Counted from the first letter of the stretch, positions 1 through 11,470 are shown. The stretch is 64,000 bases of DNA from Limnobaculum allomyrinae (GCF_016649425.1 NZ_JADRCR010000007.1:87934-151933); one strand, 5' to 3'. Notes: generated by a model from the sequence alone, not told the origin. Numbers and translations: made by a program.

Positions 1-972
1 AGCAATCAGTGCGGGCTCGCTATCCAGACGTTCACCATAGGGAGGGTTACTGAGTACTGTCCCTTTTTGGCCTTCGGGTAATGGATTGGTCAAACGCGTT
101 AATTCTTGAGTTTCAAACTGAATCAAACTGGCAACACCAGCCCGGCGAGCGTTGTTTTTAGCTATCTCAATAACCCGACGATCGTGATCATAACCATAGA
201 AACGCGATTCAGTTTTATTAATACCACGACTGGCTCTGACCTGTGCTTCAGCCAACAATTCGCGCCATAATTCAGCATTATGCCCAAGCCATTGATTAAA
301 ACCCCAGTAATCGCGACGTAAACCTGGTGCAATATCCGCGGCCACCATAGCAGCTTCGATCAATAAGGTGCCGGAACCGCACATTGGATCAACCATTGGT
401 GTCTCTGGCTGCCAGCCCGAGCGCATCACAATCGCCGCTGCCAGGTTTTCTTTTAACGGGGCCTGACCTGCCATATCGCGATATCCACGTTGATGTAAAC
501 CATCACCGCTTAAGTCAATGGCCACATTGGCACGATCTTTTTGTAAATAGACGTTGATACGAATATCTGGCTGAACTTTCGCTACGTCCGGGCGCTGTTG
601 AATTTTGCGAGTGAAGCTGTCAACGATGGCATCTTTCACTTTCAGAGCGCCATACTGACTATTGCGAATCTCTTCGTTGGTACCGGTGAAGTTAACGGCA
701 AAGGTCTTATCAACCCCAAACAGAGAAGGCCAGTTAATGGCATTGATACCAAGATACAAATCCATATCGCTGTATACACGGAATTCGCTTAACGGTAACA
801 GAATGCGCGAAGCTAATCGGCTCCATAGCAAACTGGTATACATCAGGCGTTCGTCACCTTCAAAATGCACACCGCCCTGCACCACTTTACAGGAACTTGC
901 CCCCAGCGCTTCCAGCTCAGTTTTTAATAATTCTTCCAGCCCACGCGCCGTACTGGCAAACAGAGAGATCAT
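1..972 (-). CDS. rlmL: 23S rRNA (guanine-N2/N7) methyltransferase RlmL (RlmKL), partial
   Basis: This is the N-terminal 324 codons of the bifunctional 23S rRNA methyltransferase, which in E. coli makes m2G2445 and m7G2069; the rest lies beyond base 1. Seen directly: the N-terminus reads [20 protein letters not shown], the THUMP region follows, then [14 protein letters not shown] (SAM-binding motif I) and [16 protein letters not shown] (catalytic NPPY motif) at the window edge. I chose the ATG at 972 because the preceding in-frame ATG at 987 adds only five residues not found in E. coli RlmL. It is divergent from ycbX, as in E. coli. The truncation is a window artefact, not a lesion. Confidence 0.95.
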   Translation of the reverse strand, partial: MISLFASTARGLEELLKTELEALGASSCKVVQGGVHFEGDERLMYTSLLWSRLASRILLPLSEFRVYSDMDLYLGINAINWPSLFGVDKTFAVNFTGTNEEIRNSQYGALKVKDAIVDSFTRKIQQRPDVAKVQPDIRINVYLQKDRANVAIDLSGDGLHQRGYRDMAGQAPLKENLAAAIVMRSGWQPETPMVDPMCGSGTLLIEAAMVAADIAPGLRRDYWGFNQWLGHNAELWRELLAEAQVRASRGINKTESRFYGYDHDRRVIEIAKNNARRAGVASLIQFETQELTRLTNPLPEGQKGTVLSNPPYGERLDSEPALIA

Positions 973-1179
973 AAGGTTACACCGCATAATAAAAATAGTG
1001 GTGCATTATAGCCAATCCATGCGCTTTGTCATAAAGTTACCCTCTATTAATTAGTGAAATCTCGAATCACCGCTGTCCAGTATCGATACTCCTCAGGTTA
1101 CATAATTATTTATGCTGCCATATCATATCGTTAGCTTCTGGCGTCTGTGAGCTTCACCAGCTATCAATGGAGTTGTTAC

Positions 1180-2283
1180 GTGGTTACTCTTTCTCGTTTA
1201 TATGTTCATCCGGTTAAATCAATGAGAGGTCTGGAGCTTTCTCATGCTCAGGTTGGCGAAAGTGGTCTGGCATTTGACCGTATTTTTATGGTGACCGATC
1301 CGAATGGAACATTTATTACCGCCCGACAATATCCACAGTTAGTACGCTTTATTCCTGCCTTGCTGATTAACGGTGTATCTATTACTGCACCTGACGGACA
1401 AAGCAAAATGGTCGGCTTTAGTGATTTTTCTCAAACCCTTTCTCCAACCGAAGTTTGGGGAAACCATTTTACGGCTCATATTGCTCCTGACAGTATCAAT
1501 CAATGGTTAAGCCGCTATTTAAATAAGGAAGTTCAGCTTCGCTGGGTGGGCCCGGAACTTACCCGTAGGGTAAAGAACCGTCCTGAAGTCCCCCTTTCTT
1601 TTGCCGATGGTTTCCCATACTTGCTAATCAATGAAACTTCATTTCAGGTGCTACAGTCCCGTTGCCCGGGCAGTATTGTGATTGAGCAATTCCGGCCTAA
1701 TCTGATTATTCGCGATGCAACACCATTTGCAGAAGACAGCTGGCAAACTATTCGTATTGGTGAAGTTATTTTTGATTTAGTTAAACCCTGTAGCCGCTGC
1801 GTTTTAACCACCGTAAATACTGAAAATGGCCGTAAACACCCTCAGGGTGAACCTTTACGCACTCTGCAACAGTTCAGAACTGCAGAAAATGGCGACGTGG
1901 ATTTTGGTCAGAATATGATTGCCCGAAATCATGGTGTTATTCGTTTAGGAGATTCGATTGAAGTATTGGCAACCCATCCTGCCAGAGTCTATAAATCCAA
2001 AGACCCAGTGGAAGTCCTTGAGCCTGAGCAAGTGGAACCAAAAGAGGTGGTGATCAGCTATGGTGAGCACACTTTTATTGGTAATAATCAACAGGTATTA
2101 CTGGAGCAACTAGAACAAAACGGTATTCAAATTCCCTACTCTTGTCGGGCTGGTATATGTGGGTGCTGTAGAATCAAACTGGAAGCGGGCGAGGTAAGTG
2201 CCATGCGAAAAGGGGCAATAAAAAGAGATGGTTCGGTTCTTGCCTGTAGTTGTATACCAAAAGGCAACATCAAACTAGCTTAA
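1180..2283 (+). CDS. ycbX: YcbX, MOSC-domain protein with C-terminal 2Fe-2S ferredoxin domain
   Basis: YcbX is a molybdenum-cofactor enzyme that in E. coli detoxifies N-hydroxylated base analogues such as 6-hydroxylaminopurine. The 367-residue product has an N-terminal MOSC_N beta-barrel domain ([15 protein letters not shown]), a MOSC core with the conserved KPCSRC cysteine segment near residues 200-205 (presumed molybdenum ligand), and a C-terminal 2Fe-2S domain with [12 protein letters not shown] and a later CSC. I prefer the GTG at 1180 over the GTG at 1147: GGAG lies 7 bases upstream, and the product then aligns from residue 1 with the 369-residue E. coli protein. Its stop codon is inside the stem of a shared terminator with convergent zapC. 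Confidence 0.93.
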   Translation: MVTLSRLYVHPVKSMRGLELSHAQVGESGLAFDRIFMVTDPNGTFITARQYPQLVRFIPALLINGVSITAPDGQSKMVGFSDFSQTLSPTEVWGNHFTAHIAPDSINQWLSRYLNKEVQLRWVGPELTRRVKNRPEVPLSFADGFPYLLINETSFQVLQSRCPGSIVIEQFRPNLIIRDATPFAEDSWQTIRIGEVIFDLVKPCSRCVLTTVNTENGRKHPQGEPLRTLQQFRTAENGDVDFGQNMIARNHGVIRLGDSIEVLATHPARVYKSKDPVEVLEPEQVEPKEVVISYGEHTFIGNNQQVLLEQLEQNGIQIPYSCRAGICGCCRIKLEAGEVSAMRKGAIKRDGSVLACSCIPKGNIKLA

Positions 2284-2300
2284 TGATTTAAGCTAGTTTG
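2271..2300. terminator. Bidirectional terminator hairpin between ycbX and zapC
   Basis: A perfect 13-bp inverted repeat (2271-2283 with 2288-2300) encloses a 4-base TGAT loop. It spans the ycbX stop codon and sits 1 base beyond the zapC stop, so it can serve both convergent genes. There is no long T-run. Confidence 0.7.
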
Positions 2301-2301
2301 G

Positions 2302-2859
2302 TTATACCGCTTGCGCGAGTAAGTAATTTGGGGAAGCGTCCTGACTAACAATGCTCACAGCGCACATTCTGTCGTGCATCACTTTAATCGCATCGCCCAG
2401 TTGCAGAGCTTTACCAGAGAGCGCCAGATAAGGCTGAGCCACCAAACAGAGGCTGGCGTTCTCTCCTGCATCAACCACCAACAATAGCGCGGTCTCGCCG
2501 CTATCAATCAGGGTAACGGCAACTATCTCGTTATTTTGAGGCTGTAATTCCACCTTCTGCTGAACGAAATACCAACTCTTCGGCATTAATGGCTTTAAAA
2601 AACGATAAGCTGTCAGCGCATTCAAATTTAATTCTGCACGCTGATCGTTAGTTAAAGGTAAGCAACGGCAGCGTTCTTCTAATTCAAAAAATAGCGCGGC
2701 ATCATCAACACAAAATGCGGATTCGGTAAACGCATCAGGCGTCAACATTTTGGCCGGGAACCGAGAGCGGAAAATCATATCATTAGATAAATCTAACATT
2801 AACCGATCGTGTTCATCGTCAAAATACCAGCGCCAGTTATCATCTGGCTTAATCCTCAT
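2302..2859 (-). CDS. zapC: Cell division protein ZapC
   Basis: ZapC is a cytoplasmic FtsZ-binding protein that promotes lateral association of FtsZ filaments at the division ring. The 185-residue product starts [20 protein letters not shown] and keeps family landmarks such as [23 protein letters not shown] and MPKSWYFV, ending in QAV as in E. coli (180 aa). The middle, around residues 100-130, is the most diverged part. The gene lies downstream of pyrD in the same direction, 191 bases away, and converges on ycbX, which is the E. coli arrangement. The intergenic stretch to pyrD is AT-rich and holds only one weak hairpin. Confidence 0.95.
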   Translation of the reverse strand: MRIKPDDNWRWYFDDEHDRLMLDLSNDMIFRSRFPAKMLTPDAFTESAFCVDDAALFFELEERCRCLPLTNDQRAELNLNALTAYRFLKPLMPKSWYFVQQKVELQPQNNEIVAVTLIDSGETALLLVVDAGENASLCLVAQPYLALSGKALQLGDAIKVMHDRMCAVSIVSQDASPNYLLAQAV

Positions 2860-3002
2860 TACACTTTCCTTAAACTATGAAGCTTATTTAATTCAATCTT
2901 TATCCCAGATAACGTCCAATATTATCTAATTAACTGGATAAAGATTCTGATAATTATGACTAACAATATAAACGCAATCACAAACGCTTAAAATATAGAA
3001 CA

Positions 3003-3028
3003 ACCGGGAGAAAAAATAAACCCCCGGT
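3003..3028 (-). terminator. Weak hairpin downstream of pyrD
   Basis: ACCGGG (3003-3008) pairs with CCCGGT (3023-3028) around an AT-rich loop about 22 bases past the pyrD stop. There is no T-run after the stem on the minus strand, so termination here is only a possibility. Confidence 0.35.
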
Positions 3029-3050
3029 GATCAATTAATAAGAAATAAGA

Positions 3051-4061
3051 TTAAATATGTGTGAGAATTTCTTTCACTAACCCCGGACCTTTATAAATAA
3101 AACCGGAATATATTTGGATTAATGAAGATCCCGCTTCCAGTTTCTCTCTGGCAGAGGTTAAAGAGTCAATTCCACCAACGCCAATAATAGGTAATTTCCC
3201 TTTAAGCTCTGTGGATAAACGACGAATGATCTCAGTACTACGAAGCTGTAAAGGCCGGCCACTTAATCCACCAGATTGCTCGCTATTAATTAGTCCATCG
3301 ACTAATTTCCGATCTAATGTGGTATTTGTTGCAATGACACCATCTATATTGTGTCGAATTAAACTATCGGCTACTTGGATCAATTCTTCTTCAGAAAGAT
3401 CCGGTGCGATCTTAACGGCTACAGGAACATATTTGGCATGACGCTTTTCTAATTCAACTTGTTTATTTTTAATTGCGGTTAATAGATCATCCAACGCCTC
3501 GCCATATTGTAATGTTCTTAATCCTGGCGTATTTGGAGAAGATATATTTACCGCAATATAACCAGCATATGGATATACTTTATCCATACAAATCAAATAG
3601 TCATCTTTACCCTGCTCTACCGGTGTGACTTTATTTTTACCAATATTTACACCAATAATTCCGTCAAAGCGTGTCTTCTTGATATTCTCTACCAAATTAT
3701 CAACGCCGAGATTATTAAACCCCATTCGGTTGATCAATCCTTCTGCCGACACGATCCGATATAACCTTGGCTTTTCATTACCTGGCTGTGGCTTTGGTGT
3801 AACGGTTCCGACTTCAATGGAGCCAAAACCCATGGCACCTAATGCATCAATACATTCACCGTCTTTATCCAGGCCGGCGGCTAATCCCAATGGGTTTTTA
3901 AAATTAAGTCCCATACAGCTAACGGGCTTATTGGGAACGGATTGCTGAATAAGACACTGTAATGGCGTACCGTTAATACGGTGAAGTAAACGGAAGGTAA
4001 ATTCATGTGCCTGCTCTGGATCGAGCTGAAACAATGCTTTTCTGATGAAAGGGTAAAACAT
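3051..4061 (-). CDS. pyrD: Dihydroorotate dehydrogenase (quinone), class 2
   Basis: PyrD is the membrane-associated FMN enzyme that oxidises dihydroorotate to orotate with quinone, the fourth step of pyrimidine synthesis. The 336-residue product has the class 2 N-terminal membrane-binding helix ([20 protein letters not shown]), the FMN site [14 protein letters not shown] near residue 55, [11 protein letters not shown] with the catalytic serine near residue 175, and a C-terminal GVGGI phosphate-binding loop. A start at 4085 is also open, but the ATG at 4061 has a near-perfect AGGAGG 4 bases upstream and gives exactly the E. coli length. In E. coli this gene is controlled by pyrimidine-dependent start-site switching; I could not confirm that leader here. 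Confidence 0.96.
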   Translation of the reverse strand: MFYPFIRKALFQLDPEQAHEFTFRLLHRINGTPLQCLIQQSVPNKPVSCMGLNFKNPLGLAAGLDKDGECIDALGAMGFGSIEVGTVTPKPQPGNEKPRLYRIVSAEGLINRMGFNNLGVDNLVENIKKTRFDGIIGVNIGKNKVTPVEQGKDDYLICMDKVYPYAGYIAVNISSPNTPGLRTLQYGEALDDLLTAIKNKQVELEKRHAKYVPVAVKIAPDLSEEELIQVADSLIRHNIDGVIATNTTLDRKLVDGLINSEQSGGLSGRPLQLRSTEIIRRLSTELKGKLPIIGVGGIDSLTSAREKLEAGSSLIQIYSGFIYKGPGLVKEILTHI

Positions 4062-4220
4062 ACTCCTCCTTAAAAACCTGCCCAAAATGACAACTCACTC
4101 AGCCCGATGGGATTGGTTTTTAATCCGGGCTATCGACCGGAGACATATTATTCAGTATTGACCTGCTAAAAGAAATGATCAATTACAGGAAATCGAGTAT
4201 TTGTGCGTCAACGGTGCATA

Positions 4221-4248
4221 AAAAAGCCGGCATCATAGCCGGCTTTTT
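4221..4248 (-). terminator. Rho-independent terminator of pepN
   Basis: GCCGGC (4226-4231) pairs with GCCGGC (4238-4243) around ATCATA, flanked by five A and five T. It lies 13 bases past the pepN stop. The symmetric A and T tracts would also let it act on the other strand. Confidence 0.85.
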
Positions 4249-4261
4249 CGATCAGCATGGA

Positions 4262-6880
4262 TTATTCACCATTTAGCGTTTTACTAATCTTCTCAAATAA
4301 ATCGCCCGAAAGGTTGTCCAATTGCTTTAATTGCTCCAACGCGTTACGCATTAATATCTGCCGCTCCCGATCGTAACGGCCAAGACGAATTAATGGCTCA
4401 ATCAGACGTGAAGCTACCTGTGGATTTTTCTGATTCAGCTCAGTCAGAACCTCAGTTAAAAATGCATAACCACTACCATCTTTTGCATGGAATGCGGATG
4501 GATTAGTGGAAGCAAAAGCACCAATTAATGAACGGATACGGTTCGGATTATTCATGCTGAAAGAACGATGACTTAATAATGCTTTAATATTATTAAGCAC
4601 TGTGCTATCCGGACTGCTGGCCTGCAATATAAACCATTTATCCATCACCAGACCATCCTGATACCAACGCTCATCAAATGACTGCATCAATTTATTACGA
4701 CATGGTAATTGTGCTGCAACCGCGGCTGATAATGCAGCTAAAGCGTCGGTCATATTATTAGCCTGATGATACTGTTGGCTAATCAGATTATTGGCAAACT
4801 CAGTTTCAGTAAATGCTAAATATCCCAGACAAGTATTACTTAATGCTCGCTTAGCAATATCACTGTGTTCAATACGATATTCATCCGTTCTGTTAGCTAA
4901 ATAAACCGCTAACCACTCATCTTGCATCTCTTGAGCAAAACAGTTAACCAATTCACCTCTGACCTGATGAATAGCATCAGGATCGATAATATCAAAAAGC
5001 TCTGACATCTCATTTTCTGACGGCAGACTTAATATCAGAGCGGCCAGTGCCGGATCTAATCGATCGCTTAATAAAATAGCGCGGAAAGCATCAATCACAT
5101 GTAAAGGTAATTCAAACGCCTCACCTTTTTGCAGTCGAGTGACATTCTCTTTTATATATTTTGCCAGCAACATTTGCGCAGCATCCCAACGGGAAAAATC
5201 GTTGGTGGAATGCTGCATTAAAAATGCCAGTTGCTTATCGGTATAAGGATAATCCAACTTAACCGGCGCAGAAAACTCTCTTAATAAAGAGATGATCGGT
5301 TGTTGTGGTACGCGCTCAAACACCAGGGTTTGTTCAGCCTGAGTAATATTCAGCACTGAATTTACCGGTTTTCCTGCGGAATATAGCGGGATAACATCGC
5401 CGTTGTCGTTATACAGTTCAATACTTAATGGAATATGTAACGGTAGTTTTTCCGTCTGATCCTGAGTCGGTGGCGTAAATTGGCTAACGGTTAAAGTATA
5501 TTGCTGTTTTGCACTATCGTAGCTATCGCGTACCGTTAACTGTGGTGTTCCCGACTGGCTATACCACCGACGGAACAGCGTTAAGTCAATACCGGAGGCA
5601 TCTTCCATCGCCTGAACAAAATCATCACAGGTGGCTGCACTGCCATCATGACGTTGGAAATAGAGCTTCATTCCCGCCTGAAATTTCTCTTCTCCCAGTA
5701 AGGTATGCATCATACGGATCACTTCCGATCCTTTTTCATATACCGTCAGGGTATAGAAATTATTCATCTCAATAACTTTATCAGGACGAATTGGATGTGC
5801 CATTGGGCTGGCATCTTCAGCAAACTGCGCTCCGCGCATAACGCGTACTGAGTCAATACGATTTACTGCCCGAGAACCTAAATCAGAGCTGAACTCTTGA
5901 TCGCGGAAAACCGTTAGCCCCTCTTTCAGACTAAGCTGGAACCAATCCCGGCAGGTAACCCGATTTCCCGTCCAGTTATGAAAATATTCATGACCAATCA
6001 CTGATTCAATATTCAGATAGTCTTTATCGGTGGCTGTTTCAGCCTTAGCTAACACATATTTGGAGTTAAATACGTTTAGCCCTTTATTTTCCATCGCCCC
6101 CATATTGAAAAAATCAACGGCAACGATCATATAGATATCTAAGTCATACTCCAGACCAAAACGTTGTTCATCCCACTTCATCGCATTTTTCAGCGAAGTC
6201 ATCGCCCAGTCGGCACGATCGAGATTGCCACGATCGACAAACAGCTCCAACGCTACACTTCTGCCTGAACAGGTAATAAAAGTATCTCTTAATACATCAA
6301 AGTCACCGGCTACCAGCGCAAACAGGTAACAAGGTTTCGGGAAAGGATCCTGCCATTGCACCCAATGACGGCCATCTTCCAAATCTCCCTGAGCAATGCG
6401 ATTACCATTCGACAATAAATAAGGATAAGCCTGTTTATCCGCCACAATACGCGTGGTGAAACGAGCCAAAACATCCGGACGATCGAGATAATAGGTAATA
6501 TGGCGAAAACCTTCAGCTTCACACTGGGTACATAAAGCCTCACCGGAAAGATATAGCCCTTCCAGAGCACTGTTAGCAGCAGGATGAATTTCATTAACAA
6601 TCTTCAGCGTGAAGTTGTCTGGCAGTTGTTCTAATACCAGTTTACCTTCCTGCTGTTGATAGTGAGCCCAGGGAGTATCATTCACACTGATGGAAATTAG
6701 TGTCAGGTTTTCACCGTCTAATATTAGTGGTGCCTGTTTCTCACCCTGACGTTGGACTTGGCTGATAGCCGTTACCTGAGTGGTTTCTGGTGCTAAATCA
6801 AAGGATAAATCAATATCGGTGATAGTGAAGTCAGGTTTGCGGTAATCCTGACGGTACTTAGCTTGTGGTTTCTGAGTCAT
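4262..6880 (-). CDS. pepN: Aminopeptidase N (M1 family)
   Basis: PepN is the main cytoplasmic zinc aminopeptidase that removes N-terminal residues from peptides late in protein turnover. The 872-residue product (E. coli 870) has the M1 exopeptidase signature GAMEN near residue 262 and the zinc site HEYFHNWTGNR near residue 298, with the third ligand in the following LKEGLT. The long C-terminal helical domain is complete to TLNGE. The start at 6880 gives TQKPQAKYRQDYRKPDF, matching the family N-terminus. It is divergent from pncB across 260 bases and is followed by its own terminator before pyrD, so the two are probably separate units. Confidence 0.97.
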   Translation of the reverse strand: MTQKPQAKYRQDYRKPDFTITDIDLSFDLAPETTQVTAISQVQRQGEKQAPLILDGENLTLISISVNDTPWAHYQQQEGKLVLEQLPDNFTLKIVNEIHPAANSALEGLYLSGEALCTQCEAEGFRHITYYLDRPDVLARFTTRIVADKQAYPYLLSNGNRIAQGDLEDGRHWVQWQDPFPKPCYLFALVAGDFDVLRDTFITCSGRSVALELFVDRGNLDRADWAMTSLKNAMKWDEQRFGLEYDLDIYMIVAVDFFNMGAMENKGLNVFNSKYVLAKAETATDKDYLNIESVIGHEYFHNWTGNRVTCRDWFQLSLKEGLTVFRDQEFSSDLGSRAVNRIDSVRVMRGAQFAEDASPMAHPIRPDKVIEMNNFYTLTVYEKGSEVIRMMHTLLGEEKFQAGMKLYFQRHDGSAATCDDFVQAMEDASGIDLTLFRRWYSQSGTPQLTVRDSYDSAKQQYTLTVSQFTPPTQDQTEKLPLHIPLSIELYNDNGDVIPLYSAGKPVNSVLNITQAEQTLVFERVPQQPIISLLREFSAPVKLDYPYTDKQLAFLMQHSTNDFSRWDAAQMLLAKYIKENVTRLQKGEAFELPLHVIDAFRAILLSDRLDPALAALILSLPSENEMSELFDIIDPDAIHQVRGELVNCFAQEMQDEWLAVYLANRTDEYRIEHSDIAKRALSNTCLGYLAFTETEFANNLISQQYHQANNMTDALAALSAAVAAQLPCRNKLMQSFDERWYQDGLVMDKWFILQASSPDSTVLNNIKALLSHRSFSMNNPNRIRSLIGAFASTNPSAFHAKDGSGYAFLTEVLTELNQKNPQVASRLIEPLIRLGRYDRERQILMRNALEQLKQLDNLSGDLFEKISKTLNGE

Positions 6881-7140
6881 AAAAAACCTATATATGAAAG
6901 ACGATGTTGTTCAATTAATTTATCAATTGAGTCTATGCTTCTTAACAATCAGATGCAAAAGCCCAACCGATTAAATACGAAAAATAATCATTTTCTTCAC
7001 GAAGTTATTCAGTATTGTGCCTGATAAAATAGAAAGTCAGAGTCGAAACCGCACATTTTCTGGGTTTATTAACCTGATATTAAAGGTATACTCTCCGGAT
7101 ATTTCAGTGCGTCACCTAATGAGAAAACAGTAACCGCAAC

Positions 7141-8349
7141 ATGAAACAACAGGCAACCCCCATCCTTACGTCATTATTAGATACCGATGCTTATAAGCTG
7201 CATATGCAACAGGCCGTTTTCCATCGCTATCGTAATACTACTGTGGTCGCGGAGTTTCGCTGTCGCAGCGAAGACCTTCTGGGTGAATATGCAGATGAAA
7301 TTCGTCAACAGATATCATTAATGCGTGATTTGGCATTAACTGAAGATGAGTACCAATATCTGGCCTCTCTGCCCTTTTTCCAGCAGGACTATCTCGACTG
7401 GTTAAAAACCTTCCGCTTTAATCCAGCTCAGGTGCATGTAAGCAATGAGAAAGGTCGGTTAAAAGTCCGCATTACCGGACTTTGGTATGAAACAATTCTG
7501 TGGGAAGTTCCTCTGTTGGCGGTGATTAGCGAAACCATACACCGTCACAGAACGCCAGATATCGGTTCCGAACAGGCAATCGTCCATCTAAAAGAGAAAC
7601 TGGCTCGCTTCCGTCAGGATTATGCTGATGTCGACCTGTCGCAATTCAGAATCTCTGATTTTGGTACCCGCCGCCGTTATAGCAAAGCGGTTCAGCAAGA
7701 TATTGTTCACCTGTTGCAACAAGAGTTTTCTCCTTATATGGCAGGAACCAGCAATTACGATCTGGCTCGCCGCCTGAATCTTTCTCCGATAGGCACTCAG
7801 GCTCATGAGTGGTTTCAGGCTTTTCAACAGATAAGTCCCGTACTGGCCAACAGTCAACGCGCTGCGTTGCAAGGCTGGCTGGATGAATATCCTGATCTGT
7901 TGGGCATTGCATTAACAGATTGTATTACCATGGACGCCTTCTTACGCGATTTCGGTATTCAGTTTGCCAGCCAGTATGAAGGACTAAGACATGACTCTGG
8001 CGATCCGTTTGAATGGGGTGAAAAGGCCATTGCTCACTATCAGAATCTGGGAATCGATCCATTAACTAAAATGTTAGTGTTCTCTGATAATCTCGACTTA
8101 GATAAGGCACTGGCGTTATACAAACGTTTCCATACTCGGGTAAAACTGGTCTTTGGTATTGGAACACGCCTCACCTGTGATATTCCAAACGTCAGTCCGA
8201 TGAATATCGTGATAAAACTGATTCAATGTAATGGCAAACCCGTGGCGAAACTGTCGGACAGTCCCGGGAAAACCATCTGTCAGGATAAAGCATTCGTCAA
8301 AGCACTACATAAAGCCTTCAACTTACCGCTGGTGAAACGTGGCAATTAA
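7141..8349 (+). CDS. pncB: Nicotinate phosphoribosyltransferase
   Basis: PncB makes nicotinate mononucleotide from nicotinate and PRPP with ATP hydrolysis, the entry step of the NAD salvage (Preiss-Handler) pathway. The 402-residue product matches the E. coli enzyme (400 aa) along its whole length: [17 protein letters not shown] at the N-terminus, [25 protein letters not shown], and GTQAHEW, which holds the histidine phosphorylated during catalysis, near residue 220. The ATG at 7141 is the only sensible start. In E. coli the NadR repressor controls pncB; I did not recognise a clear NadR box upstream. A terminator follows 30 bases after the stop. Confidence 0.96.
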   Translation: MKQQATPILTSLLDTDAYKLHMQQAVFHRYRNTTVVAEFRCRSEDLLGEYADEIRQQISLMRDLALTEDEYQYLASLPFFQQDYLDWLKTFRFNPAQVHVSNEKGRLKVRITGLWYETILWEVPLLAVISETIHRHRTPDIGSEQAIVHLKEKLARFRQDYADVDLSQFRISDFGTRRRYSKAVQQDIVHLLQQEFSPYMAGTSNYDLARRLNLSPIGTQAHEWFQAFQQISPVLANSQRAALQGWLDEYPDLLGIALTDCITMDAFLRDFGIQFASQYEGLRHDSGDPFEWGEKAIAHYQNLGIDPLTKMLVFSDNLDLDKALALYKRFHTRVKLVFGIGTRLTCDIPNVSPMNIVIKLIQCNGKPVAKLSDSPGKTICQDKAFVKALHKAFNLPLVKRGN

Positions 8350-8379
8350 ATCGCCATATTAATGTAGTAAATGAAAAGA

Positions 8380-8416
8380 AAAGCCGCCCTTCTATTGTAA
8401 AAAGGCGGCTTTTTTT
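8380..8416 (+). terminator. Rho-independent terminator of pncB
   Basis: AAAGCCGCC (8380-8388) pairs with GGCGGCTTT (8404-8412), followed by a run of T to 8416. This is a textbook intrinsic terminator on the plus strand. Confidence 0.9.
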
Positions 8417-8623
8417 AGTACCTTTATCAATTACCCCGGCATTCAATAGGCCATCGTGCGAAAAGTCCTTCTATTTTTACGCGAATGACTGATATTGATT
8501 GACGGAGATTGCTGTTTTCTGGATGTCAGTTAACATGCAGCAAGTAATTAAGAGTCAGGTTGCAGTGAAAAAATGCACCCTGAAATAAAATTCAGATAAT
8601 TTAACATCATAAGAGAGAAATTT

Positions 8624-10024
8624 ATGAGCGTAGTGCCTGTAGTCGACGTACTGCAAGGCCGTGCCGCGGTTGACAGCGAAGTCACCGTACGCGGTTGGGT
8701 ACGTACCCGGCGTGATTCTAAAGCCGGTATATCCTTTCTGACCGTTTATGACGGTTCGTGCTTTAATCCATTACAGGCTGTCATTAATAATTCTCTGCCT
8801 AATTATCAGGACGAAGTGTTACGTCTGACTACTGGTTGTTCCGTGATTGTTACTGGTAAAGTCACTGCATCACCGGGTGAAGGTCAATCTTTTGAACTGC
8901 AGGCCACTGAAGTTCAGGTAACCGGTTGGATTGACGATCCGGACACTTATCCAATGGCGGCTAAACGCCACACTATTGAGTATCTGCGTGAAGTTGCTCA
9001 CCTGCGCCCGCGTACCAATATTATTGGTGCAGTGGCTCGTGTGAGACATACTCTTGCTCAGGCTATTCATCGTTTCTTTGATGAGCAGGGCTATTTTTGG
9101 GTATCCACTCCGATTATCACCGCTGCCGATACAGAAGGTGCTGGTGAGATGTTCCGTGTTTCCACACTGGATCTGGAAAACTTGCCTCGTAACGATAAAG
9201 GATTGGTTGATTTCAGTCAGGACTTCTTTGGTAGCGAATCATTTCTGACGGTATCAGGCCAGTTGAACGGCGAGACTTACGCCTGTGCACTGTCCAAAAT
9301 CTATACTTTTGGCCCAACGTTCCGTGCGGAAAACTCCAACACCAGCCGTCACCTGGCTGAATTCTGGATGGTTGAACCAGAAGTTGCTTTTGCTAACCTG
9401 AATGATATTGCTGCACTGGCAGAAAGTATGCTGAAGTATGTTTTCAAAGCAGTTTTAGAAGAACGCGCTGATGATATGGCCTTCTTTGCAGAACGCGTAG
9501 ACAGTGAAGCGATTTCTCGCCTGGAAAAATTTGTAACATCTGACTTTGCTCAGGTTGACTATACCGATGCGATTGAAATTCTGATTAACAGCGGTCAGAG
9601 CTTCGAAAATCCGGTAAGTTGGGGTATTGACCTCTCTTCTGAACACGAACGTTATTTAGCTGAGAAGCACTTTAAAGCGCCAGTGGTAGTTAAAAACTAT
9701 CCAAAAGATATTAAAGCCTTCTATATGCGTATGAATGAAGACGGTAAAACCGTTGCAGCAATGGACGTTCTGGCGCCAGGCATCGGCGAAATCATCGGTG
9801 GTTCTCAACGTGAAGAGCGTTTAGAGCAGTTTGATCGTCGTCTGGCTGAATTGGGCATGAATAAAGAAGATTACAGTTGGTATCGTGACCTGCGTCGCTA
9901 CGGTACCGTGCCACATGCCGGCTTTGGTTTAGGCTTCGAACGTTTGATCGCTTATGTGACCGGAGTACAGAACGTACGTGATGTCATTCCGTTCCCAAGA
10001 ACCCCAAGAAACGTCTCTTTCTAA
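8624..10024 (+). CDS. asnS: Asparaginyl-tRNA synthetase
   Basis: AsnS charges tRNA-Asn with asparagine in the cytoplasm. The 466-residue product (E. coli also 466) has the N-terminal OB-fold anticodon-binding domain ([19 protein letters not shown]) and a class IIb catalytic core: motif 2 around [21 protein letters not shown] near residues 225-245, and motif 3 as [15 protein letters not shown] near residue 440. The ATG at 8624 follows a GAGAG Shine-Dalgarno sequence. The order pncB, asnS, ompF, aspC is that of E. coli. The 274 bases upstream hold the pncB terminator and presumably the promoter; I found no tRNA there. Confidence 0.97.
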   Translation: MSVVPVVDVLQGRAAVDSEVTVRGWVRTRRDSKAGISFLTVYDGSCFNPLQAVINNSLPNYQDEVLRLTTGCSVIVTGKVTASPGEGQSFELQATEVQVTGWIDDPDTYPMAAKRHTIEYLREVAHLRPRTNIIGAVARVRHTLAQAIHRFFDEQGYFWVSTPIITAADTEGAGEMFRVSTLDLENLPRNDKGLVDFSQDFFGSESFLTVSGQLNGETYACALSKIYTFGPTFRAENSNTSRHLAEFWMVEPEVAFANLNDIAALAESMLKYVFKAVLEERADDMAFFAERVDSEAISRLEKFVTSDFAQVDYTDAIEILINSGQSFENPVSWGIDLSSEHERYLAEKHFKAPVVVKNYPKDIKAFYMRMNEDGKTVAAMDVLAPGIGEIIGGSQREERLEQFDRRLAELGMNKEDYSWYRDLRRYGTVPHAGFGLGFERLIAYVTGVQNVRDVIPFPRTPRNVSF

Positions 10025-10053
10025 ACCCACAGAAATTGATTAAATTTCACTCA

Positions 10054-10090
10054 AAAAACAAAAGGCCAGCAATTTTGGCCTTTTGTTTTT
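10054..10090 (+). terminator. Rho-independent terminator of asnS
   Basis: An A-rich arm ending in AAAAGGCCA pairs with TGGCCTTTT and a T-rich tail (TTTTGTTTTT). The stem starts about 30 bases after the stop codon. Confidence 0.9.
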
Positions 10091-10269
10091 TAAAAATTAG
10101 ATGCTTATCACAAAGTTCAATTGGATTCACATTTGGAAATACCTATTTTCCGCTTGTAACTTCTTTAGGATATTAGTAGCATTTAAAGGCTAGATTAACT
10201 GCCTTGCGAATGAAAAACTGCGGGTGGCTTAAAAAATGGCATCAACGTTTACCAACTATAAAGTTGGAA

Positions 10270-10313
10270 GCAGTGGCAGATGTCAGACAACTCCAATGAG
10301 GGAAGTTAATAAA
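10270..10313 (+). promoter_or_regulatory. ompF-type 5' leader with possible MicF small-RNA target
   Basis: The leader just before the porin start contains GCAGTGGCAG, then GTCA, then ATGAGGG, then an A/T-rich run to ATGATGAAACG. From memory this follows the order of the E. coli ompF leader, where the small RNA MicF pairs over the Shine-Dalgarno sequence and start. Conservation of this block in otherwise diverged upstream DNA suggests that the antisense target is kept. MicF itself is not in this window. The OmpR boxes expected further upstream (10092-10230) could not be identified by eye. Confidence 0.5.
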
Positions 10314-11420
10314 ATGATGAAACGTAAAATTTTAGCAGTGATCGTACCAGCTCTGTTAGTTGCTGGTGCAGCAAACGCAGCGGAAGTGTATAACAAAGAT
10401 GGTAACAAGTTAGACATTACCGGCAAGATTCAGGGTTCTCACTATTTCTCTGACGACAAAGGCAACGACGGCGACAAAACTTACGCTCGTTTCGGTCTGC
10501 GCGGTGAAACCCAAGTTAGCGATCAAGTAGTTGGTTATGGTTACTACCAAACCGAGCTGAACGCTAGCAACCAAGAAGGCAACAACCAAGGCAACGGTAA
10601 GTCTGGTGGCAACACACAAAAAACCCGTTTAGCTTATGCTGGTATTAAAGCAGGTGATGCAGGTTCTTTCGACTACGGTCGTAACTACGGCGTTCTGTAT
10701 GACATCGGCGGCTGGACTGACGTTCTGCCAGAGTTCGGTGGCGACAGCTATCAGCAAACTGACGTATTCATGACTCAACGTGCTGCTAACCTGGCTACTT
10801 ACCGTAACAAGAACTTCTTCGGCATGGTTGATGGTCTGAACTTCGCTGTTCAGTATCAAGGCCGTAACGATTCTGGCGACCGTAACGGTTCTGACCGTAA
10901 CGGCGACGGCTGGGGTCTGTCTTCTACCTATAATTTAGGTAATGGTCTGTCTTTAGGTGCTGCTTATGCATCATCTGACCGTACCGATGTGCAAACTGCT
11001 GATGGTCATGGCGACCGCGCTAATGCTGCTACCGGTGGTATCAAATACGATGCGAACAACATCTATTTAGCCGCTATGTACAGCCAGACTTACAACATGA
11101 CTCGTTTTGGGCCTAACGGCGCTTACGCTGCTAACAAAGCACAAAACATTGAAGTTGTAGCTCAGTACCAGTTCGATTTCGGTTTACAACCATCATTAGC
11201 TTACGTTCAGTCTAAAGGTAAAGACCTGAACTACGCTGGTTACGGCGACAGCCAGGACTTAGTGAAATATGTTGATGTTGGTGCAACTTACTACTTCAAC
11301 AAAAACATCTCTACTAAAGTTGACTACAAAATCAACTTAATTGATGACAATAAATTCACTGACGCAGCTAAGATCTCTACTGATGATATCGTAGCTGTAG
11401 GTATCGTTTACCAGTTCTAA
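10314..11420 (+). CDS. ompF: OmpF-type trimeric general porin
   Basis: An outer-membrane beta-barrel porin for passive diffusion of small hydrophilic solutes, at the E. coli ompF locus between asnS and aspC. The 368-residue precursor begins [22 protein letters not shown], a signal peptide cleaved before [12 protein letters not shown], the classical mature porin N-terminus. It has the loop 3 PEFGG motif near residue 140 and ends VGIVYQF, with the terminal phenylalanine read by the BAM complex. I chose the ATG at 10314 over 10236 because GAGGGAAG precedes it and the E. coli gene also starts with a double ATG. The loop near residues 85-100 ([13 protein letters not shown]) and the [11 protein letters not shown] segment look lineage-specific. 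Position supports ompF rather than ompC. Confidence 0.9.
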   Translation: MMKRKILAVIVPALLVAGAANAAEVYNKDGNKLDITGKIQGSHYFSDDKGNDGDKTYARFGLRGETQVSDQVVGYGYYQTELNASNQEGNNQGNGKSGGNTQKTRLAYAGIKAGDAGSFDYGRNYGVLYDIGGWTDVLPEFGGDSYQQTDVFMTQRAANLATYRNKNFFGMVDGLNFAVQYQGRNDSGDRNGSDRNGDGWGLSSTYNLGNGLSLGAAYASSDRTDVQTADGHGDRANAATGGIKYDANNIYLAAMYSQTYNMTRFGPNGAYAANKAQNIEVVAQYQFDFGLQPSLAYVQSKGKDLNYAGYGDSQDLVKYVDVGATYYFNKNISTKVDYKINLIDDNKFTDAAKISTDDIVAVGIVYQF

Positions 11421-11442
11421 TTCATCTTATTTGATGATATGC

Positions 11443-11470
11443 AAAAGGCACTCTTCGGAGTGCCTTTTTA
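11443..11470 (+). terminator. Rho-independent terminator of ompF
   Basis: AAAAGGCACTC (11443-11453) and GAGTGCCTTTT (11458-11468) form a perfect 11-bp stem with a stable TTCG tetraloop, about 22 bases after the stop. Confidence 0.92.

Noticed and set aside
662..1054. 130-codon plus-strand frame at the left end
   Set aside because: It is antisense to the clear rlmL coding sequence and has no family signature.
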